Shown: positions 46,038 to 55,913, numbered from the stretch's first letter. The stretch: 64,000 nt of DNA from Glaciecola sp965660625 (GCA_965660625.1 CBFIAR010000002.1:147665-211664); one strand, 5' to 3'. Program-made: numbers and translations. Notes: generated by a model not told the origin, from the sequence alone.

Positions 46038-47432
46038 TTATTCTTTTGGCTTCTCTTCTTGCCTCTTTTTCTGGGGCTTAAATACGTTACCACCACATAG
46101 ACCAATAATAGTGACAACGCCAACCAGTAGACCAATCCATGGTTCGAATACACTAAATGCCATTGCAGTTATTACCATTGCGCCGCGCTCCGTTGCATCT
46201 TTAACCAGCGATAATGCTAGTGTTGCACAGGCAAATGCCGTCAATACAAGCGTGACGGCCAGGGCGACAGGAAGTAAAGGTTTTAGCAAGGTCACTAAGG
46301 GTAGAAAAATGAATAAAAACGGCAGACCAAAAGCATAAAAGCTGCCGATGCTGTCAAAGAGTGAATCAAGCTTATCGCGCCCTTGAGTCCAACGTTTAAG
46401 AAGAACAACTTGAATACCTGTCCACAACACCCCTTGGGTAGCGAAGAAAGGAGCAATAACGGCCATTAAAATATTTCTGATACCAGTAGCCATGTGAGCC
46501 CGGCTACCGTCTAATTCAAGCGTCTCATCGCTGCGCGTTTTTTGCGCTTGTTCGATCATTTCGTTGCCCGTGACGACGTCACCAAAAAATAATATGTAGG
46601 TGATTAATGCCAATGGGAAGGATGCTAGAAAGGTTTCTAGCGATGGCCAGCCAATAACGAAGGGGGATGCCTTTTCCCATAATGACGTTGCCGAAGCCGC
46701 TACATCAAGAATTTCCCAGCGGATATTGTATTCAAACTCACCTGTAAAATAACCAACAGTTCCTGCAATGACAAAACCGGGAAGTAAACCAAAACCGAGC
46801 ACTTTAGCCAACCATTTTTTATCAAGAGCAATTGCATGTAATGGTTTAGAAAATGCAAATACCAAACACACAACAACGCCTAAGGTGCCAGCTATTGGTG
46901 CTGACTGAAACACATTTGCTGCGTCGCCATCTTTGGTGACACGCAAAAACGCAGCGACCGCTGCCCCTAGTATTATTCCGCCTTTAAATACGTTGGGAAC
47001 AATATTGATTAGTTTTGCTCCAAGCCCCGTAACCCCGAGGAACATAAGAATGAAGGCAAAGTTTAATGACAACGCCGTCATTGCTTGAAACTGCGAGATA
47101 TGGTCTCCCAAATATGCTGGTGTAGTAATAAACGCGACAACGAATGGAATTGCTGGTGTCAGCCAGCCCGGTGCATAAGGGTCACCGAAAAACATCCAAG
47201 CAAATGAAATTAACAAACTGTGAAACATCGCCATTGTCACAGCCTCTTCAAAGCTAAGCCCCAATAAGGCCATGAAATAGGGTACTAGTGCCATTCCAGT
47301 GGCTCCGGCAACAGCCAATCCCTGAAGCATATCCGCCATTGAAAAGCGCAAATGAATCAGGGGGATCCGCATCGTAAATGGACCCCATTTAAAACCGGGT
47401 TGTACGTCTCCATCAAGCCTTTTCTTTAGCAT
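46038..47432 (-). CDS. DUF3360 family multi-spanning membrane protein
   Basis: The 464-residue protein has about twelve hydrophobic segments. The N-terminal FTMRIPLIHLRFSMADMLQG and the conserved MFFGDPYAPGWLTPAIPF and ILFFGDVVTGNEMIEQAQ segments match the DUF3360 family as I recall it, distantly like NCS2/SulP transporters. The substrate is unknown. It stands alone with its own flanking gaps, so context gives no hint. Confidence 0.8.
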   Translation of the reverse strand: MLKKRLDGDVQPGFKWGPFTMRIPLIHLRFSMADMLQGLAVAGATGMALVPYFMALLGLSFEEAVTMAMFHSLLISFAWMFFGDPYAPGWLTPAIPFVVAFITTPAYLGDHISQFQAMTALSLNFAFILMFLGVTGLGAKLINIVPNVFKGGIILGAAVAAFLRVTKDGDAANVFQSAPIAGTLGVVVCLVFAFSKPLHAIALDKKWLAKVLGFGLLPGFVIAGTVGYFTGEFEYNIRWEILDVAASATSLWEKASPFVIGWPSLETFLASFPLALITYILFFGDVVTGNEMIEQAQKTRSDETLELDGSRAHMATGIRNILMAVIAPFFATQGVLWTGIQVVLLKRWTQGRDKLDSLFDSIGSFYAFGLPFLFIFLPLVTLLKPLLPVALAVTLVLTAFACATLALSLVKDATERGAMVITAMAFSVFEPWIGLLVGVVTIIGLCGGNVFKPQKKRQEEKPKE

Positions 47433-47603
47433 CTTTTTATTCTCAGTATTAGGCTAATTGATAACAAGCATGTTTATAAGCACGTTATATTGCATTCATT
47501 ATTGATAGCAACTTTAGTCACAGTAACTATAGCACTGCATTACTTTTAACATAAAAAGGCTAAATATTTTACATTTGATTTTCAATTTTTACCGGTTAAG
47601 TAG

Positions 47604-48125
47604 TTCGAATTCTTTACACTGATTATTATTCAGCCCGGTGCTCCTGGTCAAACATCACGTTCGCTGAGTGCAGAAGATGCAGTTAAAATTGCGAATACAA
47701 GCTTCACGCGCGACGATGCTATGTTTATGCCGAACATGATCCCGCATTACGAGGGGGCGGTTAAAATGGTGGATGAGCAGCCAGGCTCAGCTTATGATCC
47801 TATCTTGTATGATTTTATCAACGATATAGTGAATGACCAGAAAGCAGAAATTACCCGCATGGACCTTTTATTATCCGGTTTGTCGACTGACCGAAGAGTT
47901 GGGCTGCAAGCTGGCTATAGAGATGGAGGTGAAGCGGCTTTGAACCTGACGCTAATTAAAACCCTACCACGCTTTGATGGTTTTTTCGATCCTGAAAACT
48001 CCTCAAATTTGCCGCCAGTTAAAATGCCTTCGGCTGATGAAATAACAAAAAAGCGCATAAACTGTGTTCATGCGCTTTTAAAAACTGAGCTAAAGTCAAC
48101 ATTGAAACAGCTCTGGTTAGTATAA
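47604..48125 (+). pseudogene. Remnant of a DUF305 domain protein
   Basis: After a stop at 47601 the frame reads IIIQPGAPGQTSRSLSAEDA and then the DUF305 core DDAMFMPNMIPHYEGAVKMV with the MIPHH-type motif, followed by RVGLQAGYRDGGEAALNLTL and GFFDPENSSNLPP. These features occur inside longer secreted proteins that begin with a signal peptide and, in the relatives I recall, continue into LVIVD-type repeats. Here no start codon or signal peptide precedes the conserved part, and the C-terminus runs straight into the terminator of gorA (48047-48080), so its last 25 residues are not native. Both ends have been lost. Confidence 0.75.
48047..48080 (-). terminator. Rho-independent terminator of gorA
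   Basis: On the minus strand AAAAGCGCAT and ATGCGCTTTT (48079-48070 and 48058-48049) form a 10-bp stem followed by six T, 60 bases after the gorA stop. The other strand has only four T. Confidence 0.85.
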
Positions 48126-48139
48126 TATTCTCGGCTTAG

Positions 48140-49519
48140 TTAGGTGAGCGTTACGAACTCTTCACCACTGGTGGGGTGAATAGCAACACAGGCGTCAAAA
48201 TCCGCTTTCGTTGCACCCATTTTAATCGCAACGCCAAAACCTTGCAGTATTTCATCCATACCGAATCCTATGCCATGAATACCTACGACTTTCTCGTCAA
48301 TGCCTGCACAAACCAACTTCATTTTTGTTGCCTGTCTATGCGATGTAACGGCCGTATACATGGCAGCGAAGCTCGAATTATATACCTTGATGTTTGAGTA
48401 GCCATATTTCTCAATGGCTTCTTTTTCAGTTAAGCCCATCGTCCCGATAGCCGGATGACTAAACACAACTGTTGGGATCAGGTCATAGTCCATGTGTGCC
48501 TCTGTCTGAAAATTAAAGAGGCGCTCACACAATAATCGCCCTGCCTTTACTGCAACCGGTGTTAGATCTATTTTACCGATATTATCACCGACAGCGTAGA
48601 TACCCTCAGCAGTAGTATTTTGGTATTTGTCTACTTTTATGTACCCTCTTTGATCGAGTTCTACATCTGTATTTTCAAGTTTAATCTTATCGTTAGCGGG
48701 TTCGCGACCAATCGCCCACACAAGCGCATCACACTCTATATGCAAACCAGTATTAAGGTGTACTTTTAGTGAGCCATCTTTTTGTTTTTCAATCCCGCTT
48801 ACTTCGGTAAAAGGGTGCAGTTTAGGGCCGTCTTCAGCCATTATTTCTACAAGTGTATCGGACAACATATCGTCAAAATTGCGCAGTGGTTTTTCGCGAC
48901 GGACTAACAAATGGGTTTCTGAACCCAAAGAATGCATCACGCCCGCTAGCTCTACGCCAATATATCCAGCGCCCACGACGACGACTCTTTTAGGCTGTTC
49001 GGTAATATCAAAAAACTCGTCAGAGTTAATGCCGAGTTCTGCTCCTGGTATCGTTGGTTTAATCGGACGTCCACCAGTGGCGATCGTGATATGGTCAGCG
49101 GTATAAATATCGCCGTTGACTTCTATTGTGTGATTGTCGATGAACGTAGCGAAGCCTTTAATAAGCGCTACGCCGTTCTTGCCTAGCACGCGATCATACG
49201 ACTGATGGATGCGGTCGATATATGCTGTGCGGCTTTCTACTAATTTTGTCCAACTAAAACTGTTTACGGTAACGTCGAATCCGTAGTCAGGACTATATTT
49301 GTGAATGGCCTCTGCGACTTGTGCACCAAACCACATGGCCTTTTTGGGTACACAGCCTACATTGACGCAGGTTCCGCCAATCTCTTTAGCTTCAATAATG
49401 GCGGCTTTTTTGCCGTATTTTGATGCGCGATTCGCAGATGCTATCCCGCCGCTGCCGCCGCCAATACTGATATAGTCGAAATGATCTTTCGCTTTTGCGT
49501 TCTGAGTACGTGTATTCAT
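48140..49519 (-). CDS. gorA: Glutathione-disulfide reductase
   Basis: The 459-residue flavoenzyme reduces oxidised glutathione with NADPH. The FAD-binding motif is ISIGGGSGGIASANRA (about 17-32), the redox-active disulfide is GGTCVNVGCVPKKAMW, the NADPH-binding region is VVVGAGYIGVELAGV, and the C-terminal HPTSGEEFVTL contains the active-site His-Glu pair. Absence of an N-terminal domain and the KKAMW context favour Gor over lipoamide or mercuric reductases. It is monocistronic with its own terminator. Confidence 0.96.
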   Translation of the reverse strand: MNTRTQNAKAKDHFDYISIGGGSGGIASANRASKYGKKAAIIEAKEIGGTCVNVGCVPKKAMWFGAQVAEAIHKYSPDYGFDVTVNSFSWTKLVESRTAYIDRIHQSYDRVLGKNGVALIKGFATFIDNHTIEVNGDIYTADHITIATGGRPIKPTIPGAELGINSDEFFDITEQPKRVVVVGAGYIGVELAGVMHSLGSETHLLVRREKPLRNFDDMLSDTLVEIMAEDGPKLHPFTEVSGIEKQKDGSLKVHLNTGLHIECDALVWAIGREPANDKIKLENTDVELDQRGYIKVDKYQNTTAEGIYAVGDNIGKIDLTPVAVKAGRLLCERLFNFQTEAHMDYDLIPTVVFSHPAIGTMGLTEKEAIEKYGYSNIKVYNSSFAAMYTAVTSHRQATKMKLVCAGIDEKVVGIHGIGFGMDEILQGFGVAIKMGATKADFDACVAIHPTSGEEFVTLT

Positions 49520-49705
49520 TTTGTTCCTAAAAGGGTCACTGCTATAAAACTAGTGTGCTAAATATGCCTACAAGACCGCAATTATCAAGTTTTCCTTCAA
49601 AAAAAGTTTTATTTACCATTGTGATCCCATTCGGAATACCCAATTATAAATGTATCTATTTGCCACTTATTTTCTTGGCAACAACGAATAACGATGAGAT
49701 TTTTT

Positions 49706-51736
49706 ATGAATGCAATTGAAAACGTGAGCGGCCTTCCTCTTTTCTCACAAATTAGTACGCAAGATACTGTTCCAGCGATTAAAAAAGCGATAGAAAACTG
49801 TAAATCAGTGATTGATGAAGTGGTTAAAAATGGAAACGCTACTTACGCTGAAGTGGTTGAACGCATCGAGGACACCGACGATATTTTGGCAAGAATGTGG
49901 TCTCCAGTGAGCCACATGAATTCTGTCGTTAGCAGCGACGAGCTTCGGGATGCGCATGATGCCTGCCTGCCCATGCTGTCTGAATTTGGTACGTGGGTTG
50001 GCCAGCACAAAGGTTTGTTTTCTTTGTACCAGCAGCTTCGTGAGAGCAATGAGTTTGCAACATTGAATGAAGCTCAGCAAAAAGTGGTGACTAACGCTAT
50101 TCGTGATTTCACATTATCAGGAGTCGGACTCGAGGACGACAAAAAGAAACGTTACGCCGACATTCAGAGTCGCCTATCTGATTTGTCATCTAAATTCAGC
50201 AATAATGTCATGGATGCAACCATGGCGTGGACGAAACACGTGACGGATGAAGCGCAACTTGCTGGTTTGCCGGAGTCTGCGAAAGCAGCAGCGGCCCAAG
50301 CAGCAAGAAATAAAGATAAGCAAGGTTGGTTATTCACTCTCGACATTCCAAGCTATTTACCGATTATGCTGTATGCCGATAGTAGCGAATTGCGCGAAGA
50401 AATGTATCGCGCATACAACACCAAAGCGTCAGATCAAGGTCCTAACGCCGGCGAATTCGACAATGCTGCTCATATTGATGAAATGCTTGCGTTAAAACAA
50501 GAAGCGTCATCATTACTAGGTTTCAGCTCCTATGCAGAGCGTTCGTTAGCCACTAAAATGGCATCATCGACAGAGCAAGTTACACAGTTTTTACGAGACT
50601 TGGCAAAACGTTCGAAACCACAAGCACAAGATGAGCTTCAAGAAATTGTCGATTTTGCCGCGCAGTCAGATGGTCAAAAAGAACTACAGCCTTGGGACTA
50701 CACTTACTTTGGCGAAAAACTAAAGCAGAAAAAATATGCAATATCAGATGAAGAACTGCGTCCATACTTCCCTGAGCATAAAGTTGTTAGTGGTTTGTTT
50801 GAGGTAGTTTCGCGTTTATATGGTTTGCGGATAGAGCAGCAAACAGGCGTTGATACATGGCATAAAGATGTATCGTTTTATAAAATTTTTGATGCTGACA
50901 ATCAACATCGTGGCTCTTTTTACTTCGACCTGTATGCTCGCGAGAAAAAGCGCGGTGGCGCATGGATGGACGTTTGTAGAGGTCGCAGACGTTTGTCTAA
51001 TGGTGAAATACAGCTGCCCGTCGCCTACATGGTTTGCAACTTCAACGGTCCAGTAGATGGTAAGCCAGCCCTGTTCACCCATGATGAAGTCGTGACCTTA
51101 TTTCATGAATTCGGGCATGGTTTACATCATATGTTGACAAAAATAGACGCAGGTGGCGTTTCCGGGATCAGCGGTGTCGCTTGGGATGCGGTTGAGTTAC
51201 CGAGCCAGTTTCTCGAAAATTGGTGCTGGCAACCAGAGGCCTTAAGCTTTATATCGGGTCACTTTGAAACTGGTGAAGCACTGCCTAACGAGTTGTTAGA
51301 TAAAATGTTAGCTGCAAAAAATTACCAATCGGCAATGCAAATGGTGCGTCAGCTTGAACTTAGTTTGTTTGATTTTACGCTGCATCAACAAAGCAACGCC
51401 GAAAAATCAGTGCAAAGTATTTTAGACGAGATAAGACAAGAGGTAGCAGTAGTCATACCGCCTGCATTTAACAGGTTTCAAAACAGTTTTGGACACATAT
51501 TTGCGGGTGGATACGCCGCGGGCTACTATAGCTATAAGTGGGCTGAAGTACTTTCGTCAGATGCGTTTTCTCGTTTTGAAGAGGAAGGCATCTTTAATCA
51601 ACAGACTGGGCGTGATTTCTTAAATAACATCCTCGAAATGGGCGGCAGCAAAGAGCCTATGGAATTATTTGTCGCTTTCAGGGGCCGTGAGCCTGAAGTT
51701 GATGCACTACTGCGCCATTCAGGCATTGCAGCATGA
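49706..51736 (+). CDS. prlC: Oligopeptidase A (M3 metallopeptidase)
   Basis: PrlC is a cytosolic zinc peptidase that degrades signal peptides and other oligopeptides. From ATG 49706 it has 676 residues. The zinc site HEFGHGLHH with the downstream Glu (GVAWDAVELPSQFLENW) is intact, and the C-terminal FAGGYAAGYYSYKWAEVLS is typical of the family. An ATG four codons upstream (49694) is possible, but its GATGAG segment serves better as the ribosome site for 49706. Its stop overlaps the next start by four bases. Confidence 0.95.
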   Translation: MNAIENVSGLPLFSQISTQDTVPAIKKAIENCKSVIDEVVKNGNATYAEVVERIEDTDDILARMWSPVSHMNSVVSSDELRDAHDACLPMLSEFGTWVGQHKGLFSLYQQLRESNEFATLNEAQQKVVTNAIRDFTLSGVGLEDDKKKRYADIQSRLSDLSSKFSNNVMDATMAWTKHVTDEAQLAGLPESAKAAAAQAARNKDKQGWLFTLDIPSYLPIMLYADSSELREEMYRAYNTKASDQGPNAGEFDNAAHIDEMLALKQEASSLLGFSSYAERSLATKMASSTEQVTQFLRDLAKRSKPQAQDELQEIVDFAAQSDGQKELQPWDYTYFGEKLKQKKYAISDEELRPYFPEHKVVSGLFEVVSRLYGLRIEQQTGVDTWHKDVSFYKIFDADNQHRGSFYFDLYAREKKRGGAWMDVCRGRRRLSNGEIQLPVAYMVCNFNGPVDGKPALFTHDEVVTLFHEFGHGLHHMLTKIDAGGVSGISGVAWDAVELPSQFLENWCWQPEALSFISGHFETGEALPNELLDKMLAAKNYQSAMQMVRQLELSLFDFTLHQQSNAEKSVQSILDEIRQEVAVVIPPAFNRFQNSFGHIFAGGYAAGYYSYKWAEVLSSDAFSRFEEEGIFNQQTGRDFLNNILEMGGSKEPMELFVAFRGREPEVDALLRHSGIAA

Positions 51737-52458
51737 GTGTAGGTAATGCAAAAGACATCAGCGTAAAAGCCGAAGCTTTTGCGAGCCTGTATGATCGCGT
51801 TATTAAACGTAAAGGCAGTGAGGCAATGGTGAGGGAATTGCTTTCGCAGCCGGCTAGCAAGACGCAAGTTCTCGACATACCTGACGACCGTTTTTTAGCT
51901 GAATTTACCAAGAAAGTGTTTCAATCTGGCTTTGTCTGGCGCGTTGTGCGTCAGAAATGGCCAGACTTTGAAGACGTTTTTTTTGGTTTTAATATAGACA
52001 AAATATTGTTAATACCTGATGAGATGCTGGAGCAGAAGGCAAGCAACCCCGCGATTATTCGAAATTTCAACAAAGTTAAGACGATACGCGAAAATGCCCT
52101 CATGATTGAAAATGTTCGACGCAAGCACGGTAGCTTTGCTAAGTTTATCAGCGAATGGCCGAAAGATGATTTAATTGGCTTATGGGACTTTCTCAAGAAA
52201 AACGGTGCAAGATTAGGGGGGAATACGGGGCCCTACGCACTACGCACCTTGGGCATAGATACCTTTTTGTTGAGCCGCGACGTCGAAGCTTATTTCCATG
52301 AACACGGTTTAATTAGTGGTTCAGCAAGATCAAAGCGCAGTTTAGCCGCCATCCAAAATACATTTTTTACGTGGCAAAAAGAGAGTGGCTTATCGCTCCA
52401 AGAGCTCAGTCAACTTGTTTCTTTCAGTTGCGGTGACAATTACGTGGGTATGGTTTAG
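51733..52458 (+). CDS. DNA-3-methyladenine glycosylase I-like protein (Tag superfamily)
   Basis: The 241-residue protein resembles the Tag glycosylase fold: FVWRVVRQKWPDFEDVFFGF near residue 72, NKVKTIRENALMI, and SEWPKDDLIGLWDFLKKNG followed by GGNTGPYALRTLGIDTFLLSRD. It lacks the zinc-binding His/Cys set of classical Tag, so it belongs to a divergent group whose activity on 3-methyladenine is unproven. It starts inside the prlC stop (ATGA overlap, 51733-51736), so the two are translationally coupled. Confidence 0.8.
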   Translation: MSVGNAKDISVKAEAFASLYDRVIKRKGSEAMVRELLSQPASKTQVLDIPDDRFLAEFTKKVFQSGFVWRVVRQKWPDFEDVFFGFNIDKILLIPDEMLEQKASNPAIIRNFNKVKTIRENALMIENVRRKHGSFAKFISEWPKDDLIGLWDFLKKNGARLGGNTGPYALRTLGIDTFLLSRDVEAYFHEHGLISGSARSKRSLAAIQNTFFTWQKESGLSLQELSQLVSFSCGDNYVGMV

Positions 52459-52622
52459 CTTACTTGATGTATTTACGCCGATTTTTCGCTACAATCGAAC
52501 GAATAGATAGCATATAAGTGTTCTTGAGCAGTTTGATGAGTAAATGACTGATGGCATGAAGCCCAATGCAGCAAGGAAAACACCGCTCATCAATATCAAA
52601 ATCCTAAAAAGAAGCCATTAAA

Positions 52623-53456
52623 ATGCAAAGCACAAAATCAACATCAGCACCAAAGCACGACGATGAGCATGGCGAGAATTTGCTAGAACATCTGGATTCA
52701 ACGCAAGAAGATGCTGCAGAGCAAACGCACTTTGGCTTTAAGCAAGTGGCGAAAGACCAAAAGGAATCGATGGTCGCCGATGTTTTTCATTCAGTAGCGG
52801 CAAAGTACGACGTAATGAATGATTTGATGTCGCTTGGTATACATCGCATTTGGAAGCGCTACACCATTGATTGCAGTGGCATACGTCCTGGTCAGAAAGT
52901 ATTGGATTTAGCCGGTGGAACCGGTGACTTAGCCGCTAAGTTTAGTCGTATCGTGGGCGAGACAGGGCAAGTGACACTGGCCGATATTAATCACTCGATG
53001 CTGATGGTGGGTAAAGAAAAACTCACGAACATGGGCATCATGTCTAACCTTAATTATGTGCAGGCAAATGCTGAGGCGCTGCCATTCCCAGATAATCATT
53101 TCGACTTAGTTACGATGGCTTTTGGTTTACGCAACGTGACAGAAAAATTGAATGCACTCGCTTCTATTTATCGGGTACTCAAGCCTGGTGGTCGCTTATT
53201 AGTCTTAGAATTCTCTAAGCCAAGCAGTGAAATGTTGAGCAAGATTTATGACACCTACTCATTTCATCTATTGCCAAAAATGGGCAAGTTAGTGGCTAAT
53301 GATTCTGAAAGCTATCAATATTTGGCAGAGTCTATTCGTATGCATCCCGATCAGGAGACACTCGAAGGGATGATGAAGGAGGTCGGTTTTGAACAAACCA
53401 GCTACACTAATTTAACCGGCGGTATCGTTGCTTTGCATAGAGGGTTTAAGTTCTAA
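52623..53456 (+). CDS. ubiE: Ubiquinone/menaquinone biosynthesis methyltransferase UbiE
   Basis: UbiE C-methylates demethoxy-ubiquinol (and demethylmenaquinol) precursors using SAM. The 277-residue protein has the motifs VFHSVAAKYDVMNDLMSLGIHR, the SAM-binding VLDLAGGTGDLAAKF and AFGLRNVTEK. About 26 N-terminal residues precede the usual start and are acidic and low-complexity, so the true start could be internal, but an AGAAG precedes this ATG. ubiJ starts directly at its stop (TAAATG), and ubiB follows, the standard ubiE-ubiJ-ubiB operon. Confidence 0.96.
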   Translation: MQSTKSTSAPKHDDEHGENLLEHLDSTQEDAAEQTHFGFKQVAKDQKESMVADVFHSVAAKYDVMNDLMSLGIHRIWKRYTIDCSGIRPGQKVLDLAGGTGDLAAKFSRIVGETGQVTLADINHSMLMVGKEKLTNMGIMSNLNYVQANAEALPFPDNHFDLVTMAFGLRNVTEKLNALASIYRVLKPGGRLLVLEFSKPSSEMLSKIYDTYSFHLLPKMGKLVANDSESYQYLAESIRMHPDQETLEGMMKEVGFEQTSYTNLTGGIVALHRGFKF

Positions 53457-54161
53457 ATGTATCAAGCTCAAGTGCTGACAAGCGCAATTGAATTTATAAT
53501 AAACAAAATCCTGTCTTTTGATGAGGATAGCGATGTTCTGCTACAGCCACTTATTGGTAAACAGTGTGAAATAAAGCTGCATGAGTTAGCCTTTCCACTC
53601 GTATTTAACTTTCATTCAAAAGGCGTTGAAGTCAGTTCAATTGTGAATGAGATTAATGAACATGTTATGCCGAAAAACACGCAAGCAAACAATCAAAAAA
53701 AGCATCACTGTATCATTCGTTTGTCTGTTTTTATTCTTAATGAATTAAAAGACACCAGTAATATCACTCGACTCATTCGTGAAGATAAATTAGATTTCGA
53801 CGGAAATTTGCAAATTGCGCAAAATATGAGTGCTCTATTTAATGGTTTGAATATTGATATCGAAGAAATTCTGTCAAAGCACTTAGGTGATATTGGTGCG
53901 CACACTGCGGTGCAGAGTGCAGACTCTTTTGGTCAATTTATCAAGCGCAATCATAAAACTGCGATGCAAGCATTGAGTCGAGTTATACTCGATGAAAAAC
54001 CAATTGGTGTTAGACCGATCATGGTAGAAAATTACATACAGGAAGTGTCCGAAGTGAGAGACGCCGCAGCTCGATTAGAAGCACGTTTGGCAATATTGGA
54101 GAACCAAGCTACAGTGACAGCAAGTGCTACTGCAGGACAACCAACAGGGCAGGACTGTTAA
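53457..54161 (+). CDS. ubiJ: Ubiquinone biosynthesis accessory factor UbiJ (SCP2 domain)
   Basis: The 234-residue protein lies exactly between ubiE and ubiB, the invariant place of UbiJ. It has an SCP2-like lipid-binding domain (about residues 20-135; GKQCEIKLHELAFPLVFNF, KLDFDGNLQIAQNMSALFNGL) and a C-terminal helical segment with a short coiled coil (VRDAAARLEARLAILENQ). UbiJ binds hydrophobic ubiquinone intermediates and organises the soluble Ubi complex. Its N-terminal half is less conserved, which is normal. Confidence 0.92.
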   Translation: MYQAQVLTSAIEFIINKILSFDEDSDVLLQPLIGKQCEIKLHELAFPLVFNFHSKGVEVSSIVNEINEHVMPKNTQANNQKKHHCIIRLSVFILNELKDTSNITRLIREDKLDFDGNLQIAQNMSALFNGLNIDIEEILSKHLGDIGAHTAVQSADSFGQFIKRNHKTAMQALSRVILDEKPIGVRPIMVENYIQEVSEVRDAAARLEARLAILENQATVTASATAGQPTGQDC

Positions 54162-54162
54162 G

Positions 54163-55791
54163 GTGCAGATTAAACGTTTTTATCTCATCGGCAAAGTATT
54201 GTTGCAGCACGGGCTAGACGAGCTCATACCAGCACGGTTTAAGCCATGGTACGTGCGCTTTGCACGCAGCTGTATATTCTGGCTACCAAACAAGCACAAA
54301 AGTGAGTCTGAAGGCCGTCGTTTGCGTCTAGCGCTTGAGACCTTGGGCCCTGTTTATATAAAGTTCGGACAAATGTTGTCAACGCGTCGCGATTTGCTCA
54401 CGAACGACATCGCGACAGAATTAAGCATGCTGCAGGACAATGTACCGCCCTTCGACCCAGAAAAAGCGCAAGAGATGGTTAAGCGGTCGCTGGGTATTCA
54501 AGATTTATCAGTGTTATTTTCTGACTTTACAACGACACCATTAGCGTCTGCGTCTATTGCACAAGTCCATTCTGCTACTTTAAAAAGTGACAGCAAACAG
54601 GTGGTGATAAAGGTACTTAGGCCAAATATAAGGCAGACTATTGAAGCGGACGTAGAATTGATTGCGAGTCTTGCTCGAGTGCTTCAGAAATGGCTACCCG
54701 ATGGTAAGCGTTTGCGTCCGGTTGAAGTTGTAGAAGAATACAAGCGTACCATTCTCGAAGAACTAGACTTGTTGAGAGAGGCAGCAAATGGCATACAAAT
54801 CAAACGCAACTTTCAAGACTCAGACTCCTTATATGTGCCTCACTTTTATAGTGACCATTGTCGTAAAGATGTCATTGTCATGGAGCGTATTTTTGGTATT
54901 CCGGTTTCTGACGTAGTGGCATTAAGAGCCCAAAATACTAACATGAAATTACTTGCTGAGCGCGGTGTGGAGGTGTTTTTTACTCAGGTATTTCGAGATA
55001 GTTTTTTTCATGCGGATATGCACCCAGGGAATATTTTTGTTAGCAGGGAACATCCTGAAAACCCGCTTTATATTAGTATAGATTACGGCATTGTTGGTAC
55101 ATTAAATAAAGAAGATAAGCGTTATTTGGCGGAAAACTTTATCGCGTTTTTCAACCGGGATTACCGCAAAGTCGCTGAACTTCATGCTGATTCGGGTTGG
55201 GTACCGGCAGACACAAATATTGCCGATTTTGAAATGGCTATTCGCACTGTTTGCGAACCCATATTTCAAAAACCTTTAGAAGACATTAGCTTCGGCAATG
55301 TCCTTTTACAACTGTTCAACACGGCGAGACGGTTTAACATGGTGGTGCAGCCACAACTCGTGCTTCTGCAGAAGACATTATTGTATGTAGAGGGCCTTGG
55401 TCGCCTGCTTTACCCGCAATTAGATCTTTGGCAAACCGCAAAACCTTTTTTGGAAAATTGGATGAAAGAGCAGGTTGGACCCAAAGCAATGTTTAAAAAG
55501 GTATATGAAAATTTACCGTTTTGGAGCGAAAAATTGCCGGAAATGCCAGATCTTTTGTATGATGCGATGAAGCAAATAAAACGTACGCCGATTGAACAGC
55601 AAAGGCTGCATGAACTGCAAATTGAAGCCATCAACAGTGCTCAGAAAGCCCGTTTTTATAGTCATATGGCCGCAGCATGTTCAGTGGTAACGGTGTTAAT
55701 GTATTTGTTTGAAAAGCCGCTATGGTGGAGTCTCAGCTTAGGTTTTATCAGTATTTTTTGTTGGTTGATGTCGTGGCGCAAGCTTTCCTAG
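54163..55791 (+). CDS. ubiB: Ubiquinone biosynthesis ATPase/kinase-like UbiB
   Basis: UbiB is a membrane-associated atypical kinase-like ATPase needed for ubiquinone synthesis. Starting at GTG 54163, one base after the ubiJ stop and eight after AGGAC, it has 542 residues and begins VQIKRFYLIGKVLLQHGLDELIP like E. coli UbiB. The KxGQ motif (IKFGQMLSTRRDLL), the A-rich loop (PLASASIAQVHSA), the catalytic FFHADMHPGNIF and DYGIVGTL are intact. Two C-terminal hydrophobic segments anchor it. A frame start at 54124 lies inside ubiJ and is unnecessary. Confidence 0.95.
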   Translation: MQIKRFYLIGKVLLQHGLDELIPARFKPWYVRFARSCIFWLPNKHKSESEGRRLRLALETLGPVYIKFGQMLSTRRDLLTNDIATELSMLQDNVPPFDPEKAQEMVKRSLGIQDLSVLFSDFTTTPLASASIAQVHSATLKSDSKQVVIKVLRPNIRQTIEADVELIASLARVLQKWLPDGKRLRPVEVVEEYKRTILEELDLLREAANGIQIKRNFQDSDSLYVPHFYSDHCRKDVIVMERIFGIPVSDVVALRAQNTNMKLLAERGVEVFFTQVFRDSFFHADMHPGNIFVSREHPENPLYISIDYGIVGTLNKEDKRYLAENFIAFFNRDYRKVAELHADSGWVPADTNIADFEMAIRTVCEPIFQKPLEDISFGNVLLQLFNTARRFNMVVQPQLVLLQKTLLYVEGLGRLLYPQLDLWQTAKPFLENWMKEQVGPKAMFKKVYENLPFWSEKLPEMPDLLYDAMKQIKRTPIEQQRLHELQIEAINSAQKARFYSHMAAACSVVTVLMYLFEKPLWWSLSLGFISIFCWLMSWRKLS

Positions 55792-55913
55792 CTGGTCTCA
55801 TATTAAATTAGCGTAAGTCACACTGCCCATGCCATTCCTTTTGGCAAACAATTGAGCGATAACAAACACAATGGCTCAGGTTGCAATGAGAATATCAATA
55901 GGCAAGAAAGGCG

